This document shows positions 7,884-15,902 of a DNA stretch of 64,000 nt, in pieces. The translations under genes and the position numbers were made by a program. How positions within the stretch are numbered: position 1 is the stretch's first letter; every line of letters starts with the position of its first letter. Below the pieces are notes generated by a model. It saw only the letters and a program-made list of their open reading frames with translations. It had not been told where the DNA came from and did no database searches. The DNA is from Fibrobacterota bacterium (GTDB lineage: Bacteria; Fibrobacterota; Chitinivibrionia; Chitinivibrionales; Chitinispirillaceae), in the NCBI GenBank assembly GCA_023412475.1, contig JAEYNR010000009.1, forward strand, positions 1-64,000. The letters run 5' to 3'.

Positions 7884-9956
7884 TTAAAGTGATATCATCC
7901 CCAAAGATCTAATCTCTATTCCAGGTACAATTTCATTATACGATAAAACGACCAGATCCTTATAGTTACTCTCGCAAAGCCGCTTGAATGCCGAACGTAT
8001 TGTAGGCGAACAGATTACCAGGGGAACCTCTCCACTGGTTTTGATCTTTTCCACTATCTCGCCTACTTTGTCCAGTATGCGGCTGACTTCAGCCGGCGAA
8101 AGATTGAACCGGAAGCCAGACTCAGTTTCCTGTACCACTCCTTCCAGTTTCGCTTCCAGATTAGGATCCAGAGTAACTACAGGAATTATGGAGTCTTCGT
8201 TTTTGTACAATTCGCAGATCTGTGCGCTGAGTGCATTCCGCACATACTCTGTCAATATCTCAGTGTTCTTGTTTCTTGAAGCCACATTTGCCAGCGTCTC
8301 CAGAATTAATAGAAGATCTCTGATGGAAACCCGTTCCCTGAGCAGGTTCTGCAGAACTTTATGCACATCACCCACATTAAGCACTCCAGGAACAAGCTCC
8401 TCAACCAGAGTCGAATTGCTTTCCTTAATATTATCCAGGAGTGTACGGACATCCTGACGGGATAATATCTCGTGAGCATGATTCTTGACTATTTCGGTAA
8501 GATGGGTGGCCAGCACTGCTGGAAGTTCCACAACAGTATAGCCGGACATCTCTGCATCCTCCTTCTGGCTTTCGGTAATCCACAAAGCTGGAAGCCCAAA
8601 TGCAGGTTCAACTGTCTGAATCCCACGGATTTTCTTGACTGCAGTTCCAGGGTCCATCGCCAGGTAAGCTCCACTCATCATCTCACCTTTTCCTGCCGCA
8701 ATAGTTCTGATTTTCATCCGATACTCATTGGGTTTTAATTGAATGTTATCTCTGATGCGGATTGGAGGAATTATGATCCCCAGTTCAGTTGCCAATTGAC
8801 GTCTTATCATGGTGATACGATCAAGAAGATCACCACCCTGCTTTATATCTACCAGAGGAATCAGTCCGTAGCCTATCTCAAGCTCCATCGGGTCCACATG
8901 AAGATAATCCTCAACTCTCTCCTCCTTCTGCTCTGGTAAGGCCTCATCTGTCTCTTTCTGCTGTACCTCTTTTAATTGCCGTTTAGTACCTAAATATGCA
9001 GCAGCCAAGCAAGATGCTCCTAAAATTATGAAGGGAACTTTAGGAAATCCGGGCACAAGAGCAAATAAAATCATCATGGCACCAGCAACTCCCAAAACCT
9101 TTGGTTTTGAGAAGAGCTGATCGGTTATCTCCTGTCCAAGATCATTCTGCGATGCAGCCCTGCTGACCAGAATTCCTGAACCTACCGAGATCATAAGCGC
9201 AGGGATCTGAGAAACCAACCCATCACCTATAGTCAGAGTTGTATAGGTGGTAAGAGCCGTAGCAAAATCCATCCCCATTTGTGCAACACCGATAATAAAG
9301 CCACCAATAACGTTAATTATTGTGATAAGAATTCCGGCTACAGCATCGCCTCTGACAAATTTAGATGCTCCATCCATGGCTCCGTAAAAGTCTGCTTCAC
9401 GGGAAATCTGAATTCTTCTTGCCCTGGCCTGCTCTTCATTTATGAGTCCTGCATTAAGATCTGCATCGATTGCCATCTGTTTACCAGGCATGGCATCCAG
9501 GGTAAATCGAGCCGCTACTTCAGCTATTCTTCCAGCACCCTTTGTAATAACGACAAACTGAATTATTACAATAATAAGGAAAATTACAGCTCCGACTACC
9601 ATGTTACCACTTGTAACAAATGTTCCAAAAACTCTCACCACCTCACCAGCATCTGCTTTACTTAGAATTAGTCTGGTGGTAGCCACATTCAGTGACAATC
9701 GGAAAAGAGTCACGGTTAGAAGTAAAGAAGGGAAAACCGAAAATTCCAAAGCCTCTCTGGTGTACATCGAGACCAGGAGAATAATCATCGCCAGACAAAG
9801 GCTTAAGGAGAGCATGATATCGATAAGAAATGTTGGAATAGGGATAATCATTACAACTAAAATCCCTATCACTCCCAGAACTATGACCAGGTCGCGCTGA
9901 TGAGTTAAGTTCTTGAAAAATTGGTTAGTTATGGCATTACTTGCTACCTGGGGCAT
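7884..9956 (-). CDS. flhA: FlhA, flagellar type III export gate protein
   Basis: The 690-residue length is standard. The N-terminal ~320 residues contain about eight transmembrane segments and the FHIPEP-family cytoplasmic loop including 'GAMDGASKFVRGDAVAGI' near 190-210. The C-terminal ~350 residues form the soluble export-chaperone docking domain. FlhA forms the nonameric ring of the flagellar export gate with FlhB and FliPQR. The start ATG at 9956 has GGAAGT immediately upstream. In spirochaete-type operons flhB lies directly upstream; here flhB is 23.6 kb away, across the xylan island. Confidence 0.96.
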   Translation of the reverse strand: MPQVASNAITNQFFKNLTHQRDLVIVLGVIGILVVMIIPIPTFLIDIMLSLSLCLAMIILLVSMYTREALEFSVFPSLLLTVTLFRLSLNVATTRLILSKADAGEVVRVFGTFVTSGNMVVGAVIFLIIVIIQFVVITKGAGRIAEVAARFTLDAMPGKQMAIDADLNAGLINEEQARARRIQISREADFYGAMDGASKFVRGDAVAGILITIINVIGGFIIGVAQMGMDFATALTTYTTLTIGDGLVSQIPALMISVGSGILVSRAASQNDLGQEITDQLFSKPKVLGVAGAMMILFALVPGFPKVPFIILGASCLAAAYLGTKRQLKEVQQKETDEALPEQKEERVEDYLHVDPMELEIGYGLIPLVDIKQGGDLLDRITMIRRQLATELGIIIPPIRIRDNIQLKPNEYRMKIRTIAAGKGEMMSGAYLAMDPGTAVKKIRGIQTVEPAFGLPALWITESQKEDAEMSGYTVVELPAVLATHLTEIVKNHAHEILSRQDVRTLLDNIKESNSTLVEELVPGVLNVGDVHKVLQNLLRERVSIRDLLLILETLANVASRNKNTEILTEYVRNALSAQICELYKNEDSIIPVVTLDPNLEAKLEGVVQETESGFRFNLSPAEVSRILDKVGEIVEKIKTSGEVPLVICSPTIRSAFKRLCESNYKDLVVLSYNEIVPGIEIRSLGMISL

Positions 9957-10327
9957 ACTTCCAGAATTCCTTTAGGAGCCGATTCTTTATGGATATATCC
10001 TGCTTAAATTAAAAACAGTATTACTGGCTAACTGATTGAATCAAAACCGTCTATAATAGTATAGCAATGGCAGAAAAGAGGCAAGGGACATTTGTGCGGC
10101 TTTTGGTGAGTGGAGGAATAGTTGGTATTAATAACATGGACGAGGGAAGTATAGAATATCAAATGGAGATGCATCCGGAACAGAAGAAAATTCCAAACTC
10201 CTGATTTCTAAACAAAAGATAAGAATATTTAAAGCGGCTAAAGTTTAGGCATTGTGTTTTTACTTTATTTCCTGCTCTAATGCCCCCAATTTCGTGTTTC
10301 TGATTTCGTGCTTATTCTTTTTAATCA
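9957..10327. other. Gene-free gap upstream of flhA
   Basis: No convincing reading frame is seen. The first ~130 bp upstream of flhA presumably carry a promoter that replaced read-through from flhB, but I could not find a consensus one. The distal half holds a copy of the dispersed AT-rich repeat (about 10181-10320). This is the left junction of the accessory island with the flagellar block. Confidence 0.6.
10181..10320 (+). repeat. Dispersed intergenic repeat, copy A
   Basis: This copy carries 'TTCCAAACTCCTGATTTCTAA', a variant of the 'GATAAGAATATTTAAA..GCTAAAGTTTA' block, and the tail module 'AATTTCGTGTTTCTG' / 'ATTTCGTGCTT'. Compare with copies near 32269, 37369, 58125, 60738 and 62321. 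It is more diverged than the others. Confidence 0.6.
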
Positions 10328-10777
10328 CTATTCAAACAATTTTCCGTACTCTCCATAACCTTCCTCCTCCAGTTTTTCTTTGGGGATAAATCGCAGGGAT
10401 GAAGAGTTGATACAATATCGCACTCCTTCCGGTCCGGGACCATCACCAAACAGATGACCCAGATGAGAATCACCGGCTTTACTTTTCACCTCTGTGCGGA
10501 TCATTCCATGGCTTGAGTCGACTTTCTCTAATACTCTTTGCTTATCGATCGGTTTGGTGAAACTGGGCCATCCAGTACCCGAGTCATATTTCTCTTTTGA
10601 GCTAAATAGTGGTTCACCAGTGACTATATCCACATAAATTCCCTCTCTTTTATTATCCCAATATTCATTATCAAAAGGTGGTTCTGTGCCACACAGTTGA
10701 GTCACCCTGAACTGAGTCGGGTTGAGTTTTTCTTTTAATACCTGCAGACTGGGTTTTCTATAATCAGCATCTTTCAT
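10328..10777 (-). CDS. msrB: Peptide-methionine (R)-S-oxide reductase MsrB
   Basis: The 149-residue enzyme reduces methionine-R-sulfoxide in proteins using thioredoxin. Typical MsrB motifs are seen: '[14 protein letters not shown]' near 29-42, 'GTGWPSF' near 67-73, '[29 protein letters not shown]' split across ~103-132, with the catalytic Cys in 'RYCINS'. The zinc-binding CxxC pairs found in many MsrBs are absent, which is common in zinc-free members. GAGGGGAGGG precedes the ATG. It is monocistronic and lies at the left end of the accessory island, perhaps as pre-existing or passenger DNA. Confidence 0.95.
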   Translation of the reverse strand: MKDADYRKPSLQVLKEKLNPTQFRVTQLCGTEPPFDNEYWDNKREGIYVDIVTGEPLFSSKEKYDSGTGWPSFTKPIDKQRVLEKVDSSHGMIRTEVKSKAGDSHLGHLFGDGPGPEGVRYCINSSSLRFIPKEKLEEEGYGEYGKLFE

Positions 10778-10852
10778 TGTGCCCTCCCCTCTTTTTTTAT
10801 CTTTTGGTCTAATAATAGTACGTTTTAAATGAGCGGCTTAATGTGAAAGCAA

Positions 10853-10880
10853 GAAATGAGAAATGAGAAATGAGAAATGA
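10853..10880. repeat. 4 x 7-bp tandem repeat (GAAATGA)
   Basis: Four exact head-to-tail copies of GAAATGA starting at 10853, 10860, 10867 and 10874. They lie upstream of msrB. Confidence 0.9.
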
Positions 10881-11070
10881 GAACTGGAGCGGAAAAATAA
10901 ACCACGAATCAGGACCAGATAACCCTGGTTAGTTTTTATTTCTTATTCGAGCCATTCGTGTTTACTCTTTCGTGCCCATTCGTGTTATTCTTACTCCGGG
11001 GACTACCAGCCACCACCAGCGGTGCAAATCAAGATGTTCGTATTCGAAAAAACTATTTATCCCGATGGTG

Positions 11071-11217
11071 GTCTTCAGAACTCCAATGTTGGTCTTCGGA
11101 GCTTCAACAATGGTGTTCTGAGCTTCGATCGTGGTGTTCTGAGCTTCGATCGTGGTGCTCTGAGCTTCGATCGTGATGCTCCGAGCTCCTATGGTCGAGC
11201 TTAAAACACCAGTGTTG
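11071..11217. repeat. 21-bp tandem repeat array (seven degenerate units)
   Basis: Units start every 21 bp at 11071, 11092, 11113, 11134, 11155, 11176 and 11197. The third and fourth are identical (GTGTTCTGAGCTTCGATCGTG... is the 21-bp unit less its phase), and the fifth differs at one base. On the minus strand the frame reads as a heptapeptide of the type T-T-I-E-A-Q-N. The edges are more diverged than the centre. Confidence 0.85.
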
Positions 11218-11365
11218 GGGTTTGAGACGCCGTTTTTTTTGGTTTTCGCGCTCTTTGTCAAGGCTATTTGCGCGAATGTCAAAGTTTATTACACCAATGT
11301 CAAGGTTCGGAAGACCAGTTTTCCGGCCCAACCAAGCCGATATCAAGTTTTTTTTATCTGAAATC

Positions 11366-11449
11366 AAAGTTCAGAACCCCATCATTGCTGCTCAGAACAC
11401 TAACATTGGTCCTCAGAACCCCAACTTTGAGGTCCTTAGCTCCGATTTT
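11366..11449. repeat. Second 21-bp repeat set, inverted relative to the first
   Basis: Four degenerate units start at 11366, 11387, 11408 and 11429. They read as A-Q-N-T-N-I-G-like heptapeptides on the plus strand, whereas the first set reads so on the minus strand. The two sets are therefore inverted about the ~150-bp centre. Confidence 0.65.
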
Positions 11450-11932
11450 CGACCTCATATCTGAGAGTGCCGCCTACAAACCCCCTGTTTCAATGCCCGA
11501 AATGTCGTTTTTGCTGGTTTTCGTACATGTTCTGGAAGATCGGAACAGTTTAATGCCTTTTATGGCTCCAGGGTAAAAAATGTGCGGTTCCTTCCTGTCT
11601 ACATCATGCTTCAGGCCAGACTTTTTGAGCCAGACATGCTGGAACATTTCCACTAACTGCTTCAAAATAACTAACTGCTTCAATAATGGTAGTAAGTCGC
11701 AACAAAAATAAAAGGAAATGACACAACCATATCCACCAGATTAACTTCGACGCTAATGGTTATCAACCAGGTAAAAGAGACATTTAATGGGCTGAATTCA
11801 ACTTTGCACTTACATTACACAAATTATCTATATTGAACTTAAGGCTATTCACACAAGTATGGAAGACTCTGTGGCAAAGAGAGTCCTTCATGACAATACA
11901 TAGATACACAAGAGTCAAAGGATACCTAAGAG

Positions 11933-12796
11933 ATGCTCAAACACGGATGGAAAGAGATAGTTAAGCAGGTTTTCAGGAAAATATTTGATGACAATGTAGG
12001 CATTATTTCTGCAGGGGTAGCTTTTTACACATTCTTGGCCATTTTTCCTGCCATTGCTGCCATCATCTCTATTTATGGACTGATTGCAGATCCTCTGATC
12101 GTTCAACAGCAGCTCTCTTCAGTAGCCGAAATACTCCCAGAACAGGCTTCTCAGCTAATGCGTTCACAATTGGATCAGATTGTCAGTGGTTCGCACTCGG
12201 CACTGAGCTGGGGACTGTTGTTTAGCGTATTCTTGAGCCTCTGGAGTGCCAACCGGGGAACCAATGCACTTTTTAAGGGCCTCAATATTGTCTACGAAGA
12301 AAAAAACAGACGAGGTTTTATTATAAATACCGCTCTCACTCTTTTATTTACTCTTCTGGGAGTAATAGTAACTATCATAAGTATCTCTCTGGTGATCGCT
12401 TTACCTGCAATTGCAGTGGGATTTGGGATTACCGGTAGCTTTACAACAAAGCTCATGTGGTCAAGATGGCTTTTATTGGCTGGAATAATAATGCTGAGTC
12501 TTGCAGTGCTTTACCACTACGCTCCACAACGCAGAGGTGTCAAATGGCAATGGATAAGCTGGGGTTCGGTGCTGGCAACAGTTTTTTGGATAGGCAGTTC
12601 TCTGGCATTTTCTTATTATGTAGATAATTTCGGCAATTACAATGCTACATATGGCTCACTGGCAGCAGTTGTAATATTGCTTTTCTGGTTCTACCTTTCC
12701 AGCTTTGTGATTCTTACCGGAGCGGAAATTAATTTCGCAATTGAGCAGAAGACAGTTGCAGATACTTCCATCGGTACGCAGAGTTCTGATGATTAG
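11933..12796 (+). CDS. YihY/BrkB-family inner-membrane protein (copy 1)
   Basis: The 287-residue protein shows the YihY/BrkB pattern with six hydrophobic segments and the conserved 'ISAGVAFYTFLAIFPAIAAI' near 25-44, 'LWSANRGTNALFKGLN' near 103-118 and 'YNATYGSLAAVVILLFWFYLSSFVILTGAEIN' in pieces near 235-267. The family function is unsettled; the old RNase BN label is wrong. It lacks the ~23-residue polar N-terminal extension of its paralogue at 32410. The start has AAAGGA upstream. By eye about three quarters of positions are identical to copy 2, and the two genes frame the xylan enzyme cluster. Confidence 0.9.
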   Translation: MLKHGWKEIVKQVFRKIFDDNVGIISAGVAFYTFLAIFPAIAAIISIYGLIADPLIVQQQLSSVAEILPEQASQLMRSQLDQIVSGSHSALSWGLLFSVFLSLWSANRGTNALFKGLNIVYEEKNRRGFIINTALTLLFTLLGVIVTIISISLVIALPAIAVGFGITGSFTTKLMWSRWLLLAGIIMLSLAVLYHYAPQRRGVKWQWISWGSVLATVFWIGSSLAFSYYVDNFGNYNATYGSLAAVVILLFWFYLSSFVILTGAEINFAIEQKTVADTSIGTQSSDD

Positions 12797-12837
12797 TGGG
12801 CCTATAGCTTAATGCTCTTTTTTCTTCACTTCATCAT

Positions 12838-12926
12838 TCGTCATTCCGACATTCGTCATTCCGACATTCATCATTCCGACATTCAACATTCAACATTCAA
12901 CATTCGATATTTAACATTCGATATTT
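12838..12926. repeat. Short tandem repeats (CATTC words)
   Basis: Three copies of a 15-bp unit (CATTCGTCATTCCGA and one variant) are followed by 7-bp words CATTCAA, CATTCGA and TATTTAA. The tract directly follows the brkB stop codon. No coding signal. Confidence 0.8.
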
Positions 12927-12949
12927 ATTCCAGCAATTTCCTTCAGAAT

Positions 12950-13009
12950 AGACGTCGGGCCGGACGTCTCTACACAGGGGGCGGTTTCCATCGGGGGCTG
13001 GTAGCCCCC
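12950..13009. repeat. Two GC-rich palindromes in convergent gap
   Basis: AGACGTC (12950-12956) pairs with GACGTCT (12963-12969), and GGGGGCT (12993-12999) pairs with AGCCCCC (13003-13009) across a 3-nt loop. They lie between convergent genes in an AT-rich context, without a T-run. They resemble REP-type palindromic elements more than a classic terminator. Confidence 0.6.
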
Positions 13010-13061
13010 AACTTCTAACAGGACAATTAAAAAAACAGTGAACACCTGTTTTAGCCACACA

Positions 13062-15785
13062 TCAATTAATGATGAACTTAACAGAGTATTTCCTTTCCCT
13101 CTCACCATTCTTGAAACTGAGGATATTAAACAGATACACACCCCTAGAGAGCTGAACTGTATTAAGGTCTAAACGGAACGAATTGACCTCATTTTTAAAC
13201 TCCCATTTTTTGATCAAGCGTCCTGAAACATCAAATAATGATGCAGCCGAAAATGCTCTTTCAGTATTCAACAGTGATATGAAGGAACCGTCTCTGTAAA
13301 GCTTTACAGGCCTTGTATCTCTTTTGTTTTCTACATTAACAGTTCCCTGCAGTGGGCGCTCGATTTCCACTCCTTGAGGATTGTACTGGTCCAGATCGAT
13401 TCTCGGCCATACAAGTTCTCCTCTTTTCTGTTCAGTAATTTTATATTCTGCTCCCAGCTCCATCGAATTAAGATCAAGCCAGAGAGTTATGCGCTGGTAC
13501 TCCTCGGGTGTCAAAGAGACATTATTATGTGAAGGATTAAGATAATTAATCAGCCTGGAAAAGGATGCACCGACCTTTCCGGGAGTGGTTCGCGAACCAC
13601 CTTTAACCCGAGTAACGATATCTCCATTTATATAAGGGTTGCCATCCCCACAGAAATAGAAAGAATAATTTTTCAGGCTCCCGAAGCTCATATTCGGCCC
13701 CTTAGCTCTATCTCTGTGACAAGATGCACATTTTTTATCAAAAACCGGCTTTACAAGTCTGGCAAAGTTCACCGGCTCCACTCCCCCGGCATCGGGTTCC
13801 AGTCTTGATGGAGGTCTCAGAAAGGCTAATTTATTGACCCCAATTTGCACCGCTTCCCATTTGTTCTCATGACACCCTACACACATCATCTGCTCGCCTT
13901 CATGAACATAGGTTGCAGATCGCATTGAATGAACTGCAAGTCCCTTATCATCAATTAACTGGAAATAAATAATTTTTCCAACAGGAGCTTCACAATAAAC
14001 ACTGCCATCGGATTCTACAGGGACTGTTCCAAGTGACATTCTTGTCAACGCTTCGGCTGGATAGCCGTTTCTTGGATCGTTTATAAGTATGGTTTCTTTT
14101 GGAAACACCTGAACAATTCTCATTTTTTTGACTACAGTGTTAGGCGGAAGCGGAATATCTGAAGTATAGACATCACTTACTTTTATCGTAGCACGATAAT
14201 GATCATTTCTATTTTTTCTTTCACCCTGCCATGTAGCAGTAGCAGGTGATGGCGGCTTTTGTCTTGCCTTGACCGGTATAGGATCTATAGGCCTCCAGGT
14301 GTTGTTTGAAAAAATAAGCTGCTCAAGGCCATTTTTGTTACGTAGAATTATTGTTTTGTCTTTGTTACAGAGGTAATCATCTTCACTGAGAGGCCATGCA
14401 GTTCCATAAGGACCTGTCTTAAAATCAGGCCAGTCATTCCATGCAGTAGTGATTCTTTTTACCTGAGATACTTTTCCGTCATCTTCAATTACAGGATCAA
14501 TCATGATAAGTTCACCAAATGTATACCCGTGATGTCCTGCGGCGGTTGCAATATACTTTTGCGAATTTGGAATCGCACGTATATTGAATTCAGCATTAGG
14601 CCTGTCCCATCTTCCATCTCTCCAGTTAGAACCGGTAATAGTCTCAAAAGGATGGGGGTAATTTCCATGATAGGATCTTGGGTCCCTGCCATCGGGGTAA
14701 CATGTCCAGAGGTGATGAGCGATACAGTCATCACGGTCAACATAATCCCACCTGGTGTAAACGATTTTGCCGTCATTATCCACGCTTGGATGCCACTCAT
14801 TTGTTTCATGATAACTGAGACAGACAATATCGGAACCGTCATCTTTCATTGAATGGAGTGTAAAGGTAGGCTTCGCTTTTGTGTGACATCTCCCATACCC
14901 TCCGCGTCTATCGGAAATAAAAATAATACGGCCATTGGGTAGCCAGATCGGATCGAAATCATTATGATTGGAGTTTTGAAGGAAATTAAACTCAGATGAA
15001 GGCCCATCGGTAAGTTGCACCAGATTTGTCCCGTCAATATTGACTTTAAATATATGGTAGCATCTGTTATTTGGTGGTGACCATGAAAAAAGGATTGTTT
15101 TCCCGTCATACGAGAGATCAGGTGAGAGAAAGGCTCCCCCCGAAAGAGAAGTTCCTTTGAAGGGGCCATTTTCAACCTTGGAATCCCTCAGGACATCAAC
15201 CAGAACCGGGTTTGCGGTCTTAAACCCTTTTAGGATATAGAGTCCACCACCCATGTTGATGTTCCAGGGGTTGTATTGATCACACATGTGTACTTCATTG
15301 TTGGGGAACACATAACCTATAAAGAGAATATCATCAAAATCAAGCAAAGGATTGTCAAAGGCAATACGTCTGGCTAACGCATTAAGTTTGATGAACTGGT
15401 CTTTGTCAGCATTAACTGCAGTTTTTGCCAGCGCAGTGGTATTCATCTCTCTTTGAAGCAGAATTAATTCCTGTTCATACTCTTTGCACTTTGCGGATTT
15501 ATTGCTTCGTTTAAGTTCTTCAAGCAGAAGCTTTGTGCGGCGTAATACGACATCTGAAGGAGAGTTGTCGGCCGGTAAGATCTGTGCATTGGCATCCAGA
15601 AGATCGTCCCTTACAAGCGTTTTTTTTGCAAGCGCCCTGTTTCTGGTAATTTCCTGCTGCATCTCCAAATACTGCTCTTCCCAGTGTGTCTGGATATCAT
15701 TTGAACCTGATGCATCTGTAGCCTTCAGGAAAGTGCATACAGCCAGAAGTGCTGTAACGCTAAATTTTGTTAAATACACATTCAT
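13062..15785 (-). CDS. Secreted beta-propeller dihaem cytochrome c protein (hydrazine-synthase-alpha-like) with sorting tail
   Basis: The 907-residue protein begins with a signal peptide (MNVYLTKFSVTALLAVC...). A TolB/WD40-like propeller spans ~200-470 ('SPDLSYDGKTILFSW', 'DPIWLPNGRIIFISDRRGGYGRC', 'EWHPSVDNDGKIVYTRWDY'). Two haem c motifs follow, CVGCH at 635-639 and CASCH at 686-690. This architecture is that of the hydrazine synthase alpha-subunit-like family, which is widespread outside anammox bacteria and mostly of unknown function. The last ~75 residues are a T9SS-type tail ('SLFDVSGRLIKKW', 'LSRGVYLF'). The frame is open to 15839, but the ATG at 15785 has AGGAG 8 nt upstream and gives a clean signal peptide. 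A degenerate TGTTC-type operator is 48 bp upstream. Confidence 0.8.
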   Translation of the reverse strand: MNVYLTKFSVTALLAVCTFLKATDASGSNDIQTHWEEQYLEMQQEITRNRALAKKTLVRDDLLDANAQILPADNSPSDVVLRRTKLLLEELKRSNKSAKCKEYEQELILLQREMNTTALAKTAVNADKDQFIKLNALARRIAFDNPLLDFDDILFIGYVFPNNEVHMCDQYNPWNINMGGGLYILKGFKTANPVLVDVLRDSKVENGPFKGTSLSGGAFLSPDLSYDGKTILFSWSPPNNRCYHIFKVNIDGTNLVQLTDGPSSEFNFLQNSNHNDFDPIWLPNGRIIFISDRRGGYGRCHTKAKPTFTLHSMKDDGSDIVCLSYHETNEWHPSVDNDGKIVYTRWDYVDRDDCIAHHLWTCYPDGRDPRSYHGNYPHPFETITGSNWRDGRWDRPNAEFNIRAIPNSQKYIATAAGHHGYTFGELIMIDPVIEDDGKVSQVKRITTAWNDWPDFKTGPYGTAWPLSEDDYLCNKDKTIILRNKNGLEQLIFSNNTWRPIDPIPVKARQKPPSPATATWQGERKNRNDHYRATIKVSDVYTSDIPLPPNTVVKKMRIVQVFPKETILINDPRNGYPAEALTRMSLGTVPVESDGSVYCEAPVGKIIYFQLIDDKGLAVHSMRSATYVHEGEQMMCVGCHENKWEAVQIGVNKLAFLRPPSRLEPDAGGVEPVNFARLVKPVFDKKCASCHRDRAKGPNMSFGSLKNYSFYFCGDGNPYINGDIVTRVKGGSRTTPGKVGASFSRLINYLNPSHNNVSLTPEEYQRITLWLDLNSMELGAEYKITEQKRGELVWPRIDLDQYNPQGVEIERPLQGTVNVENKRDTRPVKLYRDGSFISLLNTERAFSAASLFDVSGRLIKKWEFKNEVNSFRLDLNTVQLSRGVYLFNILSFKNGERERKYSVKFIIN

Positions 15786-15832
15786 CTTTTCTGACTCCTG
15801 GTCTAAAAATTTCAGATAGAGTTTGATGCAAA

Positions 15833-15851
15833 CGTTCAATTCTTCTGAACA
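15833..15851. promoter_or_regulatory. Putative island operator, site 1 (degenerate)
   Basis: CGTTCA-N7-TGAACA, keeping the GTTC/GAAC core and the exact 7-bp spacer of the sites at 18914, 25095 and 32074. It lies 48 bp upstream of the dihaem propeller gene. Confidence 0.4.
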
Positions 15852-15902
15852 CTTTTTTCTTCCTATATAATTATACCCGTTTTTGGTGTATGAGTCTTCA
15901 TC

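Larger units (their letters stand above)
10778..11932. other. Long gene-free, repeat-rich stretch
   Basis: These 1.15 kb hold no credible gene. They contain four tandem GAAATGA 7-mers (10853-10880), a segment repeating words like ATTCGTG (10945-10990), two opposing sets of 21-bp repeats (11071-11217 and 11366-11449) and an AT-rich leader before the first brkB gene. Frames of 60-106 aa predicted here consist of the repeats themselves. Confidence 0.7.

Noticed and set aside
11071..11449. CRISPR array
   Set aside because: Units are contiguous, with no spacers, and no cas genes are nearby.
10962..11576. Overlapping frames of 60-106 aa on both strands
   Set aside because: They consist of the 21-bp repeats and flanks; because the period is divisible by three, every frame stays open over the repeats.
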